Notes: generated by a model not told the origin, from the sequence alone. A stretch of DNA of 64,000 bases from Parvularcula sp964219355 (GCA_964219355.1 CAXPOZ010000005.1:186001-250000), one strand, 5' to 3'; counted from the first letter of the stretch, positions 1 through 9,560 are shown. Made by a program: numbers and translations.

Positions 1-1
1 C

Positions 2-331
2 CCTCGTCAAAGAGCCCATGCAGGGATTGCGCAGCTATCTCGCCTCACAGGCGCGCCGATTGTGCCAATCGCTTACAGCGTGAAACGTGGCAAAACCTTC
101 TCGAGCTGGGACCGCTTCCTGCTGCCCTTCCCGTTGCCCTTCTCGCGAGGCATCTTCGTTTTCGGTGATCCAATACTGCCTGTCGAAGGCCGCAATACCG
201 ATCCCGAATGGCTGCGCCAGCGCGTTGAGGATGAGCTCAACCGGATCACCGAAAAGGCGGACCGCGAAATGGGCCGCGAACCTCTCGACCCCGCCCCTAT
301 CGGGCACCTCAAGGAGGCCAAAGCCCGATGA
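2..331 (+). CDS. DUF374-type lysophospholipid acyltransferase, C-terminal part
   Basis: The reading frame is already open at the left edge, so only about the last 109 residues are present. The visible part reads GAPIVPIAYSVKRGK and then FSRGIFVFGDPI, which resembles the C-terminal half of the DUF374 acyltransferase family (LPLAT superfamily). The catalytic HX4D motif would lie upstream of the window. The TGA stop overlaps the ATG of waaA by 4 bp, so the genes are translationally coupled. This placement in front of waaA and lpxK is common in alphaproteobacteria and suggests a role in lipid A or phospholipid assembly at the inner membrane. The substrate cannot be told from this fragment. Confidence 0.8.
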   Translation, partial: PRQRAHAGIAQLSRLTGAPIVPIAYSVKRGKTFSSWDRFLLPFPLPFSRGIFVFGDPILPVEGRNTDPEWLRQRVEDELNRITEKADREMGREPLDPAPIGHLKEAKAR

Positions 332-1647
332 CGCTGCCCCGTCCGATCCCTGTGCCGCGCAAGGCGTGGAGCCTAAAATTCTATCGCCGCGGCAGCGCTC
401 TCCTGCAGCCGATCGCCGACAGAATCCTCAAACAACGCCTGAAGCTTGGCAAGGAAGACAGGCTGCGGGTCGATGAGCGTCGGGGTGTTGCGGGCCGCGA
501 GCGTCCCGAGGGTCATCTCATCTGGATACACGGCGCTAGCGTCGGAGAGAGCCTCTCCATCCTGCCGCTGATCGACAAGCTATCCCATCTGTACACGGAT
601 TCTTCTTTCCTGGTCACGACAGGGACTGTCACCTCCGCTGCGCTGATGGCCGAACGCCTGCCTGAACAGGCCGTCCATCAATATGCGCCGGTCGACCAGC
701 CGGTCTATGTCCGGCGTTTCCTCGATCACTGGCGGCCCGATGTCGGCTTTTTCGTTGAGTCCGAATTCTGGCCGGTCCTGATCGGCGAGACCAATGCGCG
801 CGGCATTCCGCTGGCGCTGGTCAATGGCCGCCTCTCCCCGCGCAGCTTCAAAGGCTGGTCACGGCGGAAGACAGCTGCCCATGAACTTTTGTCCGCCTTC
901 TCTGTCATCCTCGCGCAGGATGAGGGCAATGCGGAACGGATTGAGGCGCTTGCGCGCAAGACCGTGCATGTCCCCGGCAATCTCAAACGCGCCGCCGCGC
1001 CGCTGCCGACCGATCAGCGGGCTCTTGCCGAGCTGCGCGCCGCAGTAGGCGCCCGTCCTGTGTGGCTCGCGGCCAGCACCCATCCGGGTGAGGAAGAGCT
1101 GATCCTCGACGCGCATGAGCAGATGATGGAGACGGCACCCGGCCTTTTGACAGTTATCGCGCCGCGCCATCCGGCAAGAGGCGATGAACTGGAAGAGCTG
1201 ATCACTTCACGCGGGCTGAAAATGAGCCGACGCTCGAAGGGTGATAATCCGGGAGCGGATGACAATGTCTACCTCGCTGACACGCTCGGCGAGCTGGGGC
1301 TTTTCTACCGGCTCTCTGATGTCGCCTTTATCGGCGGCAGCCTTGTTGAGACCGGCGGGCACAATCCGATGGAGCCCGCCCGGCTTGGCTCTGCCATCGT
1401 GACGGGGCCGCATGTCTTCAATTTCCAGGAGACGTTCAATTCAATGCGACAGGACGGCGCGCTGGCGCTTGTACGCAATGAGCGAGATCTTTCCGCCTCG
1501 ATCATCCGCCTCCTGAGCGACCCCCTGACCCGTCAGGAAATGGCCCGCAAGGCCCGCGCCTGGTCCGATGCCGGCAGTGAGAAAGTCCTCAACGATACGA
1601 TTGAGGCGCTCGCTCCGCTGCTGCCGCCCGCAAAGGTGCCTGCATGA
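328..1647 (+). CDS. waaA: 3-deoxy-D-manno-octulosonic acid (Kdo) transferase
   Basis: Transfers Kdo from CMP-Kdo to the lipid A precursor at the cytoplasmic face of the inner membrane. The 439-residue protein has the family's N-terminal motif HGASVGE at residues 68-74, with Glu74 the expected catalytic base, then FFVESEFWP and, near the C-terminus, GGHNPMEPA with the following SAIVTGPHVFNF, all typical of GT30 enzymes. The N-terminus lacks a clear long membrane anchor and begins with a basic segment instead. The ATG overlaps the previous stop, and its own stop overlaps the ATG of lpxK. Whether it adds one or two Kdo residues cannot be read from the sequence. Confidence 0.95.
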   Translation: MTLPRPIPVPRKAWSLKFYRRGSALLQPIADRILKQRLKLGKEDRLRVDERRGVAGRERPEGHLIWIHGASVGESLSILPLIDKLSHLYTDSSFLVTTGTVTSAALMAERLPEQAVHQYAPVDQPVYVRRFLDHWRPDVGFFVESEFWPVLIGETNARGIPLALVNGRLSPRSFKGWSRRKTAAHELLSAFSVILAQDEGNAERIEALARKTVHVPGNLKRAAAPLPTDQRALAELRAAVGARPVWLAASTHPGEEELILDAHEQMMETAPGLLTVIAPRHPARGDELEELITSRGLKMSRRSKGDNPGADDNVYLADTLGELGLFYRLSDVAFIGGSLVETGGHNPMEPARLGSAIVTGPHVFNFQETFNSMRQDGALALVRNERDLSASIIRLLSDPLTRQEMARKARAWSDAGSEKVLNDTIEALAPLLPPAKVPA

Positions 1648-2633
1648 TCTCGCCGCCGCGCTTCTGGTCGGCAAAAGAGGGGCGGAATCATCCCCTCGCC
1701 CTTCTCCTGTCGCCCCTTGGCGGGATCTACGGCGCGGTCGTCGCCCGAAAGCTCGCTGGAAGCGTGCCGGAGAAAGCGCCCATCCCGGTCATCTGTGCCG
1801 GGAACATCACCATGGGCGGGGTCGGCAAGACGCCATTCGTGGCCGAACTCGCAAACCGTCTTGCCAGTATGGGGCACACACCCTTTATCCTTACCCGCGG
1901 CTATGGTGGATCGCTCACAGGGCCGGTGCGTGCTGCGCCCGAGCACACCGCTGCCGAGATCGGCGATGAAGCCCAGATGTTGTCCTGCGATCATTCCGTC
2001 ATCGTTTCACGCAACCGGGTTGAAGGCGCGAAGCTCGCTCATGATGAAGGCGCGAGCGTTATCGTCATGGATGACGGATTTCAGAACCCGGGCCTTCACA
2101 AGGATCTTATCTTCCTTCTCGTCGATGGTGAGACAGGGCTCGGCAATGGCCGCATATTTCCGGCCGGTCCCTTGCGCGAAGCACCCCATGCGGCGCTGTC
2201 CCGTGCTGCCGCCCTTCTCATCGTTGGCGGGCGCGAAGGGCATCAGCCGCCGCATTTGCCCGCAAGCTCACTCCCGGTGATGAGGATGCGGCTTGAGAGC
2301 GTCGTGCCGCTCGAACGGCTCGGCCAGCCCGCCCATGCTTTCAGCGGCATTGGCCGCCCGGAGAAATTCTTCAAAGGTCTCGAAGCCGCAGGTGTCGAGC
2401 TGCTCGAACGTACGCCCTTCCCCGATCACCACATGTTCACGGAAGAGGAAATCGCCCGTCTGATCGCCCGCGCCGCCGCCGATGACGCCCAGCTTTTGAC
2501 GACCGAGAAGGACTTTGCGCGGCTCTCCCCTGAGCAGGCAGACGGGATCACCCCGATCCCCGCGCGGCTGACCCTTGATAATCCAGCGCTTCTCGACCAG
2601 TTTCTGGCATCACTACCGGAGCCCGTCCGATGA
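1644..2633 (+). CDS. lpxK: tetraacyldisaccharide 4'-kinase
   Basis: Phosphorylates the 4' position of the lipid A disaccharide at the inner membrane. The P-loop is GGVGKT (residues 58-63), followed by RGYGG, DEAQML and the MDDGFQN motif (catalytic Asp pair at 143-144). The late TTEKDFARL segment is also typical. At 329 residues it has normal family length. Both ends overlap their neighbours by 4 bp, which places it in the middle of the lipid A operon. Confidence 0.95.
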   Translation: MISPPRFWSAKEGRNHPLALLLSPLGGIYGAVVARKLAGSVPEKAPIPVICAGNITMGGVGKTPFVAELANRLASMGHTPFILTRGYGGSLTGPVRAAPEHTAAEIGDEAQMLSCDHSVIVSRNRVEGAKLAHDEGASVIVMDDGFQNPGLHKDLIFLLVDGETGLGNGRIFPAGPLREAPHAALSRAAALLIVGGREGHQPPHLPASSLPVMRMRLESVVPLERLGQPAHAFSGIGRPEKFFKGLEAAGVELLERTPFPDHHMFTEEEIARLIARAAADDAQLLTTEKDFARLSPEQADGITPIPARLTLDNPALLDQFLASLPEPVR

Positions 2634-3577
2634 ATTCGACGACTTTCGACGCCGACCGCTGGGATGCCGACATCCCGCTACCCGAGGCGCGAACCAACCG
2701 CCCGACGACCTTCATGCACAAGGTCGAGAACTCCATCGCGCAAGGCCTGCTCGCCCTGCTCGGGCGGATGCCGATCGAGAAAGCCGCCAAGCGAATGGGC
2801 GGACTAATGGTCGGGCTCGGCCCGATGCTGCGCCCGGTCCAGAAGCGCGGGCATGACAACCTATCGCTCATCTATCCTGATATGACGCAGGCGGAACGCG
2901 CCGCGATCTTACGCGGGGTCTGGCGCAATCTGGGCATGACGGTCGGTGAATTCGCCCATGTCACCGAACTCGCCGAGCGTACCACGATCATCCATGAGGA
3001 GCGCCTCCGGCACTATATCGAGAATGATCAGAAGGCGATCTTCTTCTCGGCGCATATGGGCAATTGGGAAGCCATGCCGGCGACACTGTTCGCCAGCGGG
3101 CTGAAAAACGCCATCGTCTACCGCGCGGCAAACAATCCCATCGTCGATGCGGAGATCATCAAACGTCGGTCACAGGCAATCTCTCGCCGCCAGATCCCCA
3201 AGGGCAAACGCGGTGCCCGTGATCTCGTCAAGGCGCTCAATGAAGGGCTATCGCTCTGCATGCTGACAGATCAGAAACTCAATGACGGCATTTCCGTCCC
3301 CCTGCTCGGCCATCCGGCGATGACGACGCCTGCGGCGGCGCGCCTTGCGTTGCGTGAGGACATCCCCTTCGTGCCGATCCAACTCGTCCGTGAGCCCGGC
3401 TCGCGTTTTGTCATGACCGTCCACGAGCCCGTCTCGATCGAGAAGACTGGCGACATCAAGGTGGATACGGAAACCCTGACTGCTGCGATGAATGAGAAGA
3501 TCGGTGAGTTCATACTTGAACGCCCCGATCAATGGCTGTGGCTGCATCGCCGCTGGCCGAAAAAGGTCGCAGGCTAA
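2630..3577 (+). CDS. lipid A late acyltransferase family protein (LpxL/HtrB-like)
   Basis: A 315-residue LPLAT-superfamily acyltransferase. It carries the catalytic HX4E motif in SAHMGNWEA (His142, Glu147), a hydrophobic stretch near residues 38-65 and the late-acyltransferase feature ERPDQWLWLHRRWPKK at the C-terminus. It probably adds a secondary acyl chain to Kdo-lipid A, since it closes a tightly overlapping waaA-lpxK-acyltransferase set. LpxL and LpxM type acyl-chain choice cannot be separated by eye. Confidence 0.88.
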   Translation: MNSTTFDADRWDADIPLPEARTNRPTTFMHKVENSIAQGLLALLGRMPIEKAAKRMGGLMVGLGPMLRPVQKRGHDNLSLIYPDMTQAERAAILRGVWRNLGMTVGEFAHVTELAERTTIIHEERLRHYIENDQKAIFFSAHMGNWEAMPATLFASGLKNAIVYRAANNPIVDAEIIKRRSQAISRRQIPKGKRGARDLVKALNEGLSLCMLTDQKLNDGISVPLLGHPAMTTPAAARLALREDIPFVPIQLVREPGSRFVMTVHEPVSIEKTGDIKVDTETLTAAMNEKIGEFILERPDQWLWLHRRWPKKVAG

Positions 3578-3581
3578 AAGG

Positions 3582-4628
3582 TCAGCCAACGACTTCCGCT
3601 GCAGCAAAGGTCAGACTCATCCCATAACCTGTTGGCCCGCCAGTCTCCTCGACATCGGCTCTGAGCTGCCGTGCGAGCGATGAGACCAGCATAATGCCGA
3701 TGCCGCTTGATTTGCTCTTACTCTCACCTGAGGCAATGCCGCAGCCATTATCGCTGTAATCGATCCGGATACGGCCTTCCTTGTTGCGAATCGCCACCCT
3801 GATCGTCGGCTCAGCCGTGTCATGAAAGGCATGTTTAAGCGAGTTCAGCATCAGCTCATTCATCAGAAGCGCAATTGAGACAGCCTGATCGACCGGCAGG
3901 ACGAGATCGCCCTCCGCTTCGAAATTAAGCTCGACGGTGTCGAACTCCGCCAGCGCCTGAAGGCTGCTCGTCAGAAAACCCCTCAGGTAATTGGATATTT
4001 CGATGCGATCATGGGTACCGACTTCGTAGAGGCGCTGATGAATACCAGTCAGAATATTCACCCGGCTCGTCAGGTTCCGCATCGAATCCTGCGCATCCCT
4101 ATCCTCAATACGTTTTGACTGAAGATTGATCAGGGAGGAGACGAGCTGGAGCGTGTTCTTGACCCGGTGATTGACCTCGAAAAGCAGCGCTTCTTTCAGC
4201 TTAATCGCCTCGGCGAGTTCTTCTGCCTTTGCCAGCCTTTCAGTATCATCCCTTAACGTGAGGACGGCCCCGATCCGTTCTCCTGTTTCATCCGTAACCG
4301 GATGGGCAGACCCGACAGCGACGATCTCCGAGCCGTCCGGCCGCCTGATCCGCCAATGGGAATCCCTAATGTGTTCACCATCAAGGACGGCGCGGGCGAG
4401 TGGCAGCTCACGCGACGGGTATGGCTCCCCTTCCATTGTCAGAAGTTGATAGGCCTCAGCATAGTCGTCAGGTTCGACATCAAGTTTACTGACGCCATGC
4501 AGCTCTTCGGCCGCGCGGTTGACGAATTGCAAAGCACCGGTTGGCCCTGTCACGATCACACCTTCACAGAGCTGGTCGAGTGCTGCTGCAAGATGTGAAA
4601 GACTGGTATTCTTGAACCGCGTGGGCAT
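3582..4628 (-). CDS. PAS domain sensor histidine kinase, HisKA_2 type
   Basis: A 348-residue soluble kinase. Residues about 10-130 form a PAS domain (CEGVIVTGPTGALQFVNRAAEELHGV through VLTLRDDTER). The HisKA_2 box is NHRVKNTLQLVSSL with phospho-acceptor His154. The ATPase N-box is NELMLNSLKHAF and the G-box includes DNGCGI. No membrane segment is visible, so a cytosolic signal is likely. Kinases of this class often feed response regulators of the general stress network in alphaproteobacteria, but no regulator gene is adjacent. It is convergent with the lipid A operon, with only 4 bp between the stops. Confidence 0.9.
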   Translation of the reverse strand: MPTRFKNTSLSHLAAALDQLCEGVIVTGPTGALQFVNRAAEELHGVSKLDVEPDDYAEAYQLLTMEGEPYPSRELPLARAVLDGEHIRDSHWRIRRPDGSEIVAVGSAHPVTDETGERIGAVLTLRDDTERLAKAEELAEAIKLKEALLFEVNHRVKNTLQLVSSLINLQSKRIEDRDAQDSMRNLTSRVNILTGIHQRLYEVGTHDRIEISNYLRGFLTSSLQALAEFDTVELNFEAEGDLVLPVDQAVSIALLMNELMLNSLKHAFHDTAEPTIRVAIRNKEGRIRIDYSDNGCGIASGESKSKSSGIGIMLVSSLARQLRADVEETGGPTGYGMSLTFAAAEVVG

Positions 4629-4748
4629 GCCGGGAATTTCTCATGGGGCCAGACCGCTAGTCGATCATGGCGTCTTATTCCCGAGCAGTATGCTCTAATA
4701 TGGAACTCGTCGTCATCACAATTTACGCAAGTTGATGAAGTTGAAGCC

Positions 4749-4775
4749 GCCGTGCTGCATAAAACACAGCACGGC
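4749..4775. other. strong intergenic hairpin
   Basis: A 9-bp perfect stem, GCCGTGCTG at 4749-4757 pairing with CAGCACGGC at 4767-4775, around a 9-base loop. It lies just after the stop of the leftward flavoprotein gene. It may end or attenuate that transcript before the kinase gene. No convincing T-tract follows on either strand, so it may not be an intrinsic terminator. Confidence 0.5.
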
Positions 4776-4786
4776 GATAACATAAA

Positions 4787-6244
4787 TCAATCAAAGCTAG
4801 AGAGAAGTCCGACGATTCGCTGGGTTTTCTTCGAGAACAGCGTTGGTGTGTAATAAGCTCCGGCCGCCCTTTTCGAGATTTCAGACAGCGTCGGATAAGG
4901 CATGATCGAGCCTGTGAAGGCAGAGATCTTGAGGCCATTCGCCACCGCCAGCGCCCAGGGGCCGATCAGGTCGCCGGCATTCTTGCCAACGATTGAGCAG
5001 CCAAGGATCTTCCCCTTCTTGCCGATCAGGGCCTTGAGCTTGCCAGAAGTCGCATGCTCCGCCTGCGCACGGTCATTCTCCGCATATTCCCATTCGATGA
5101 GCGTATAGGAGACATTCTGCTCCTTCGCGAGTGGCTCGTTGAGACCGACATGCGCCAGCTCTGGGTCCGTATACGTTACCCATGGCGCAATATGATCGCG
5201 GTTCTTGCCGCCTTTAAGACCAAAGGTGAGATTCGGTGTCTTGAAGAGAATATTCTGGATGACGAGCCCGGCATGGTATCCCGCGACATGGGTGAACTGC
5301 CGCCCACCGGTCACATCACCGATAGCATAGATGCGCTTGTTCGAGGTCTGCATCAGGTCATTGACCTTGATGCCGCGCTGATGGGTCTCAACGCCCGCCG
5401 CTTCCAACCCGAGATTCTCGAAATTCGCCTTGCGCCCAGCAGCAACCAGCAGATGGCTGCCCGTCACGCTGAAGGGCTGGCCGTCTTTCGTGCCGTGAAG
5501 GGTCACCCCGCCATCGGCAGAGTTCTCGGCCCGCTCGACCATAGCATTGGTCTCGATACGGATGCCTTCCTTTGTCAGGTGCTCAATGACGATCCCGACA
5601 AGTTCAGGATCATCCTTCGGCATGATCATCGGCCCACGTTCGAGCAGGGTCACTTCCGCGCCAAGCCGGCGATGAGCCTGCGCCATCTCGACCCCGATGG
5701 GCCCACCACCAATGATCAGCAAGTGCGACGGGCGCTCCGTCCGGTCAAAGATCGTCTCATTGGTGATGTAAGGCACGCTATCGAGCCCTTCCATCGGCGG
5801 CACGAAGGGCGAGGAACCGGTTGAGATCACGAAATGCTTGGCACTGATCACATAGTCACCGGCAGTGACTTCGCGAGGGCCGGTGAATTTTGCGAATTCC
5901 CGGATCACCGTGCAGCCAAGACCCTCAAAGCGCTCCTGGCTGTCATTGGGTTCAATCGCCGCAATCACGGACTGGACGTGATCATGGACGGCTGAATAAT
6001 CGATCATCGGATCACTGACCGGGGCGATGCCGTATTTCTTGGCATCACGGAAAGTCTGGGCCGTCTTGCCAGCGGCGAGCAGTGCCTTTGACGGCACGCA
6101 GCCGAAATTGAGGCAGTCGCCGCCCATTTTGTGGCCTTCGATCAGAACCACTTTCCGGCCGAGCATGGCAGCACCGGCAGCCACGGAGAGGCCGCCCGAT
6201 CCCGCGCCGATCACGCAGAGATCGGTCTTGATTTTCTGTGTCAT
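4787..6244 (-). CDS. MerA-like FAD/NAD(P) disulfide oxidoreductase
   Basis: A 485-residue class I pyridine nucleotide-disulfide oxidoreductase. It has an N-terminal FAD dinucleotide motif GAGSGG, the redox-active pair in GGDCLNFGCVPSK (Cys44, Cys49), a second NAD(P) fold motif GGGPIGVE, and AIGDVTGG for FAD. The C-terminal interface reads YPTLSE, so the usual catalytic His of lipoamide dehydrogenase (HPTxSE) is Tyr, as in the mercuric reductase-like branch. The metal-binding NmerA domain and the C-terminal Cys pair of true MerA are absent. It sits 27 bp downstream of a TVP38 gene in the same direction, a pairing seen in many proteobacteria. Substrate unknown. Confidence 0.88.
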   Translation of the reverse strand: MTQKIKTDLCVIGAGSGGLSVAAGAAMLGRKVVLIEGHKMGGDCLNFGCVPSKALLAAGKTAQTFRDAKKYGIAPVSDPMIDYSAVHDHVQSVIAAIEPNDSQERFEGLGCTVIREFAKFTGPREVTAGDYVISAKHFVISTGSSPFVPPMEGLDSVPYITNETIFDRTERPSHLLIIGGGPIGVEMAQAHRRLGAEVTLLERGPMIMPKDDPELVGIVIEHLTKEGIRIETNAMVERAENSADGGVTLHGTKDGQPFSVTGSHLLVAAGRKANFENLGLEAAGVETHQRGIKVNDLMQTSNKRIYAIGDVTGGRQFTHVAGYHAGLVIQNILFKTPNLTFGLKGGKNRDHIAPWVTYTDPELAHVGLNEPLAKEQNVSYTLIEWEYAENDRAQAEHATSGKLKALIGKKGKILGCSIVGKNAGDLIGPWALAVANGLKISAFTGSIMPYPTLSEISKRAAGAYYTPTLFSKKTQRIVGLLSSFD

Positions 6245-6271
6245 GATAAAATCTCTAATTGTTGTGATGGA

Positions 6272-7033
6272 TTACTGGTCGGAGGAAAGCTCGGCAGCTT
6301 TCTTGCCGCCGAATTTCTTGATCAGGATAGGCAGCGCACCGAGCGCGGCGAGCCCGATAAAGGGCACATAGACCTGCGGCTGAGCAAAGACCGAGAGCAG
6401 CCCGGTTTCCTCGATACTCGCCGCCCCTGCCTGGATCGCATTGCCAATCGAGACATAGACAAACGAGCCCGGCATGATCCCGAAGAAAGTGCCGATTAGG
6501 TAATTGCGCAGTTTCACATTGAGGACGCCCGCGCCGATATTGATCGCAACGAACGGGAAGACAGGCACCAGCCGCAGAAGGAACATGTAGCTGAGCTCAT
6601 TCTCGCGGAAGCCATCCTCCATCTTGGAGACAAAACCGCTCGCCTTGCTCGCCAGCGCATCCTTGAACACCCATTTGGCGAGCATGAAGATGATGGTCGA
6701 GCCGATGGTCGCGGCGATGACAACGGAGGCGGTGCCGATCCACTGGCCAAAGAGGAAGCCCCCGGCGATGGTCAGGAAGGTCGCGCCAGGAAAGGATATC
6801 GCGACGAGGACGGCGTAGATCAGCACAAAGAGCAGCGTAGCGAGGACAAGATTGTCCTGGATCCACGTTCTGATCTCTCCCAGTGCGTCGAGATTGAGGT
6901 AATTCTGCAGGCCGAAATAATAGCCAATAGCGATAAGGATACCGAGGACGCCAATGGCGATGATGAGGCGGGTGACGAGGCTGCCGGACTTGGCTTCCGC
7001 CGGCGCCTCCATCTGGATCTCTTGGTCAGTCAT
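6272..7033 (-). CDS. TVP38/TMEM64 (DedA-like) family membrane protein
   Basis: A 253-residue inner-membrane protein. Hydrophobic segments lie near residues 23-45, 60-85, 90-115, 150-185 and 215-235. The SNARE-associated/VTT-domain core shows as FPGATFLTIAGGFLFG and the later LLRLVPVFPFVAINIGAG segment. Relatives are lipid scramblase-like or transport proteins. It precedes the MerA-like flavoprotein gene and probably shares its transcript. Confidence 0.88.
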   Translation of the reverse strand: MTDQEIQMEAPAEAKSGSLVTRLIIAIGVLGILIAIGYYFGLQNYLNLDALGEIRTWIQDNLVLATLLFVLIYAVLVAISFPGATFLTIAGGFLFGQWIGTASVVIAATIGSTIIFMLAKWVFKDALASKASGFVSKMEDGFRENELSYMFLLRLVPVFPFVAINIGAGVLNVKLRNYLIGTFFGIMPGSFVYVSIGNAIQAGAASIEETGLLSVFAQPQVYVPFIGLAALGALPILIKKFGGKKAAELSSDQ

Positions 7034-7233
7034 GGGTTCTTCCCCCTTGGAAGGTCTGATGCGCGTGTAGCGCGAAATGGGTCAACGCAACGACATGTCC
7101 CTCACCTGTTCGGCAGTTAGAAATTCTGGTTACAGTTCCGGGAAAGTGAAAGCGGATTTCGCTTGACCTAGGGGGACAGCTCCTTTACCGGACGCGGCTC
7201 ATCAGAGAATTCTCCAATTGGCGGAAAACCGAC

Positions 7234-7368
7234 ATGAAACGCACATTTCAACCGAGCAACCTGAAGCGCAAACGCCGCCACGGCTTCCGCGCCCGCAAGG
7301 CCACTGTCGGCGGTCGCAAGATTTTGGCTAATCGCCGCTCCAAGGGCCGCGCTAAGCTCTCCGCTTAA
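7234..7368 (+). CDS. rpmH: 50S ribosomal protein L34
   Basis: A 44-residue basic protein starting MKRTFQPSNLKRKRRHGFRA and ending KGRAKLSA, a full-length and near-canonical L34. It lies 11 bp before rnpA, the conserved rpmH-rnpA-yidC order. The 200-bp gap upstream holds its promoter region; a TTGACC hexamer sits about 65 bp before the start, but I cannot fix the -10 box. Confidence 0.98.
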   Translation: MKRTFQPSNLKRKRRHGFRARKATVGGRKILANRRSKGRAKLSA

Positions 7369-7379
7369 CCGGCGCAAGG

Positions 7380-7724
7380 ATGCTGGCCCTCGCCAGACTC
7401 CGTCGCCGCAGCGACTTCCTCGCTCTACGACACGGCAAGCGCGCCTCACGGCGCGCTTTTCTGTTGCAGGCTCTCCCAAACGGCACTGATGAAGTCCGAA
7501 TCGGCTTCACCGTCACTAAAAAGCTCGGCAATGCCGTGATGCGCAATCGCATCAAGCGCCGCCTGAGAGCCGCCGCGGCGGCCGTCTTTCCCGACCATGC
7601 CGCCCCAGGACATGACTATAATCTTCTCGCCCGGCCGCACGCGGCCACTCTCTCCTTTCCTGCCCTGCTTGACGATCTTCGGAGTGCGCTTGTAGAGGCC
7701 GGGGGTTCCATCCCTCCCCGATGA
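7380..7724 (+). CDS. rnpA: ribonuclease P protein component
   Basis: A 114-residue basic protein that binds RNase P RNA and helps mature tRNA 5' ends. The signature RNR motif is in GNAVMRNRIKRRLR, and the early LRRRSDFLALRHGKR segment is typical. It follows rpmH at 11 bp. A yidD gene, often found next, is absent: only 42 bp separate it from yidC. Confidence 0.96.
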   Translation: MLALARLRRRSDFLALRHGKRASRRAFLLQALPNGTDEVRIGFTVTKKLGNAVMRNRIKRRLRAAAAAVFPDHAAPGHDYNLLARPHAATLSFPALLDDLRSALVEAGGSIPPR

Positions 7725-7766
7725 ACCTTAACTGCCGAAGACCTCTCGGCCGCTGGTGACTGTTTC

Positions 7767-9554
7767 ATGGATCGCAATCTTATTCTCGCGCTCGTTCTGT
7801 CGATGCTGATCATCTTCGGCTATCAGGCACTCATTGTCGGCCCCAAGCAAAAGGCCTGGAAAGAGGCCGAGGCTGCCCGCCAAGCCGCAATCGAAGCGCA
7901 AGGCCCTTCTGCCGCGGCTTCTGGTAATCCTGACATTCTCGCGCCCTCAACGGCTGAGGTTGGCCGCGAGGAAGCTCTCTCCACTGCGCCGGGCCGCGTC
8001 CTCATCAAGACCGATGAGCTTGAAGGCTCGATCAATCTTCGCGGGCTCGTATTCGATGACCTCAAGCTCTCCGAATACAAGCTGACACTTGATCCCGACT
8101 CACCGCCGATGACGCTGCTGTCCCCGCGCAACTCCCCGCATGCGCAGTTCATGCGCTCTGGTCTACAGATCAACGGCCAGCCTGATGCGAGTGTTGTCTG
8201 GTCCGCGCCGCAAGACGCCGTCCTGACACTTGAGACGCCGGTCACCTTCACCCGAACGCAAGGCGATATCGAGCACGAAGTGACGATCTCGGTTGATGAG
8301 CACTTCATGTTCACCTTCACGCAAACCGTGCGGAACGGGACCGATGCCCCGGCGACCGTTCAGGGATATGCTGGAGCCTTCCAAAAGGGCATCCCGCCTG
8401 ATCTGAAGAATATGATGATGCTCTATGAAGGCCCTGTCGGGGTCGTGCAGGGCGACATCATCGACCGCAAATACAAGAACGTTCTGAAGAAGGGCCCGGT
8501 CCTGAAAAGCGGCGTCGGCGGCTGGATCGGTCTGACCGACAAATACAAGCTAGCCGCGGTGATTCCGCCGCAGGACATGCCGTTCCGCGCGGATATCAAA
8601 TCCGACAACGCCGCCGTCACCCCGACCTTCCAGTCGACTTATCTGCTCGACCCGCAGACAGTCCCGGCGGGTGGTGAGCTGACCATGACCTCGCATCTTT
8701 TCGGCGGAGCCAAAGAGGTCAAACAGCTTCGCGAATATGAGAATAATCTCGGCATCGACCGCTTTGATGAGGCCGTTGACTGGGGCAATATCCTGTGGCT
8801 GCTGACGCGCGGTATTTTCGCGGTACTGAGCTTCTTCCACGGCCTCGTCGGCAATTGGGGCGTGGCAATCCTGCTCCTCACCCTTGTCATCAAGGCGATC
8901 CTCTTCCCGCTCGCCAACCTTTCCTACAAATCCATGGCGGGGATGAAGAAAGTCCAGCCTGAACTCAAAAAAGTTCAGGAGCGCTACAAGGACGACAAGG
9001 CCAAGCAGCAGCAGGAAATGATGGCCCTGTACAAGAAGTACAAGATCAATCCTGCCGCTGGCTGCCTGCCGATCCTCGCGCAGATGCCGATCTTCTTTGC
9101 ACTCTATAAGACGCTGTTCGTGACCACCGAACTGCGCCACGAGCCGTTCCTTTACATCAAGGACCTTGCTGAACGGGATCCGACCTCGATCTTCAACCTG
9201 TTCGGCCTTCTGCCATATGATCCGCTGTCGGTTCCGGTCATCGGCTCCTTCCTCGGGCTTGGCATTCTGCCGCTGCTGATGGGCGCAGCCATGTATGTTC
9301 AGACCAAGCTGAACCCGCCGCCCACGGATGATACACAGAAATTGATCTTCGGCCTGATGCCGCTGATCTTCATGTTCATCTTTGCACCATTCGCAGCGGG
9401 CTTGGTCCTTTACTGGTTCTGGAACACCTTCCTCTCTGTGCTCCAGCAATATGTGATCATGAAACGTCAGGGCGCGGACGTTGATATTCTCGGCAACATC
9501 AAGGCAAGCTTTGGGAAGAGCCCCGATGCAGCCAATGAGAACAAGGCGAAGTAG
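7767..9554 (+). CDS. yidC: membrane protein insertase YidC
   Basis: Inserts membrane proteins alone or with SecYEG. The 595-residue protein starts with a membrane anchor (residues 5-25). A large periplasmic beta domain of Gram-negative type follows to about residue 330. The conserved five-helix insertase core then begins with GILAVLSFFHGLVGNWGVAI and includes AGCLPILAQMPIFFALY. The last segment is FMFIFAPFAAGLVLYWFWN. It follows rnpA in the conserved order. Confidence 0.97.
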   Translation: MDRNLILALVLSMLIIFGYQALIVGPKQKAWKEAEAARQAAIEAQGPSAAASGNPDILAPSTAEVGREEALSTAPGRVLIKTDELEGSINLRGLVFDDLKLSEYKLTLDPDSPPMTLLSPRNSPHAQFMRSGLQINGQPDASVVWSAPQDAVLTLETPVTFTRTQGDIEHEVTISVDEHFMFTFTQTVRNGTDAPATVQGYAGAFQKGIPPDLKNMMMLYEGPVGVVQGDIIDRKYKNVLKKGPVLKSGVGGWIGLTDKYKLAAVIPPQDMPFRADIKSDNAAVTPTFQSTYLLDPQTVPAGGELTMTSHLFGGAKEVKQLREYENNLGIDRFDEAVDWGNILWLLTRGIFAVLSFFHGLVGNWGVAILLLTLVIKAILFPLANLSYKSMAGMKKVQPELKKVQERYKDDKAKQQQEMMALYKKYKINPAAGCLPILAQMPIFFALYKTLFVTTELRHEPFLYIKDLAERDPTSIFNLFGLLPYDPLSVPVIGSFLGLGILPLLMGAAMYVQTKLNPPPTDDTQKLIFGLMPLIFMFIFAPFAAGLVLYWFWNTFLSVLQQYVIMKRQGADVDILGNIKASFGKSPDAANENKAK

Positions 9555-9560
9555 GCAGAG

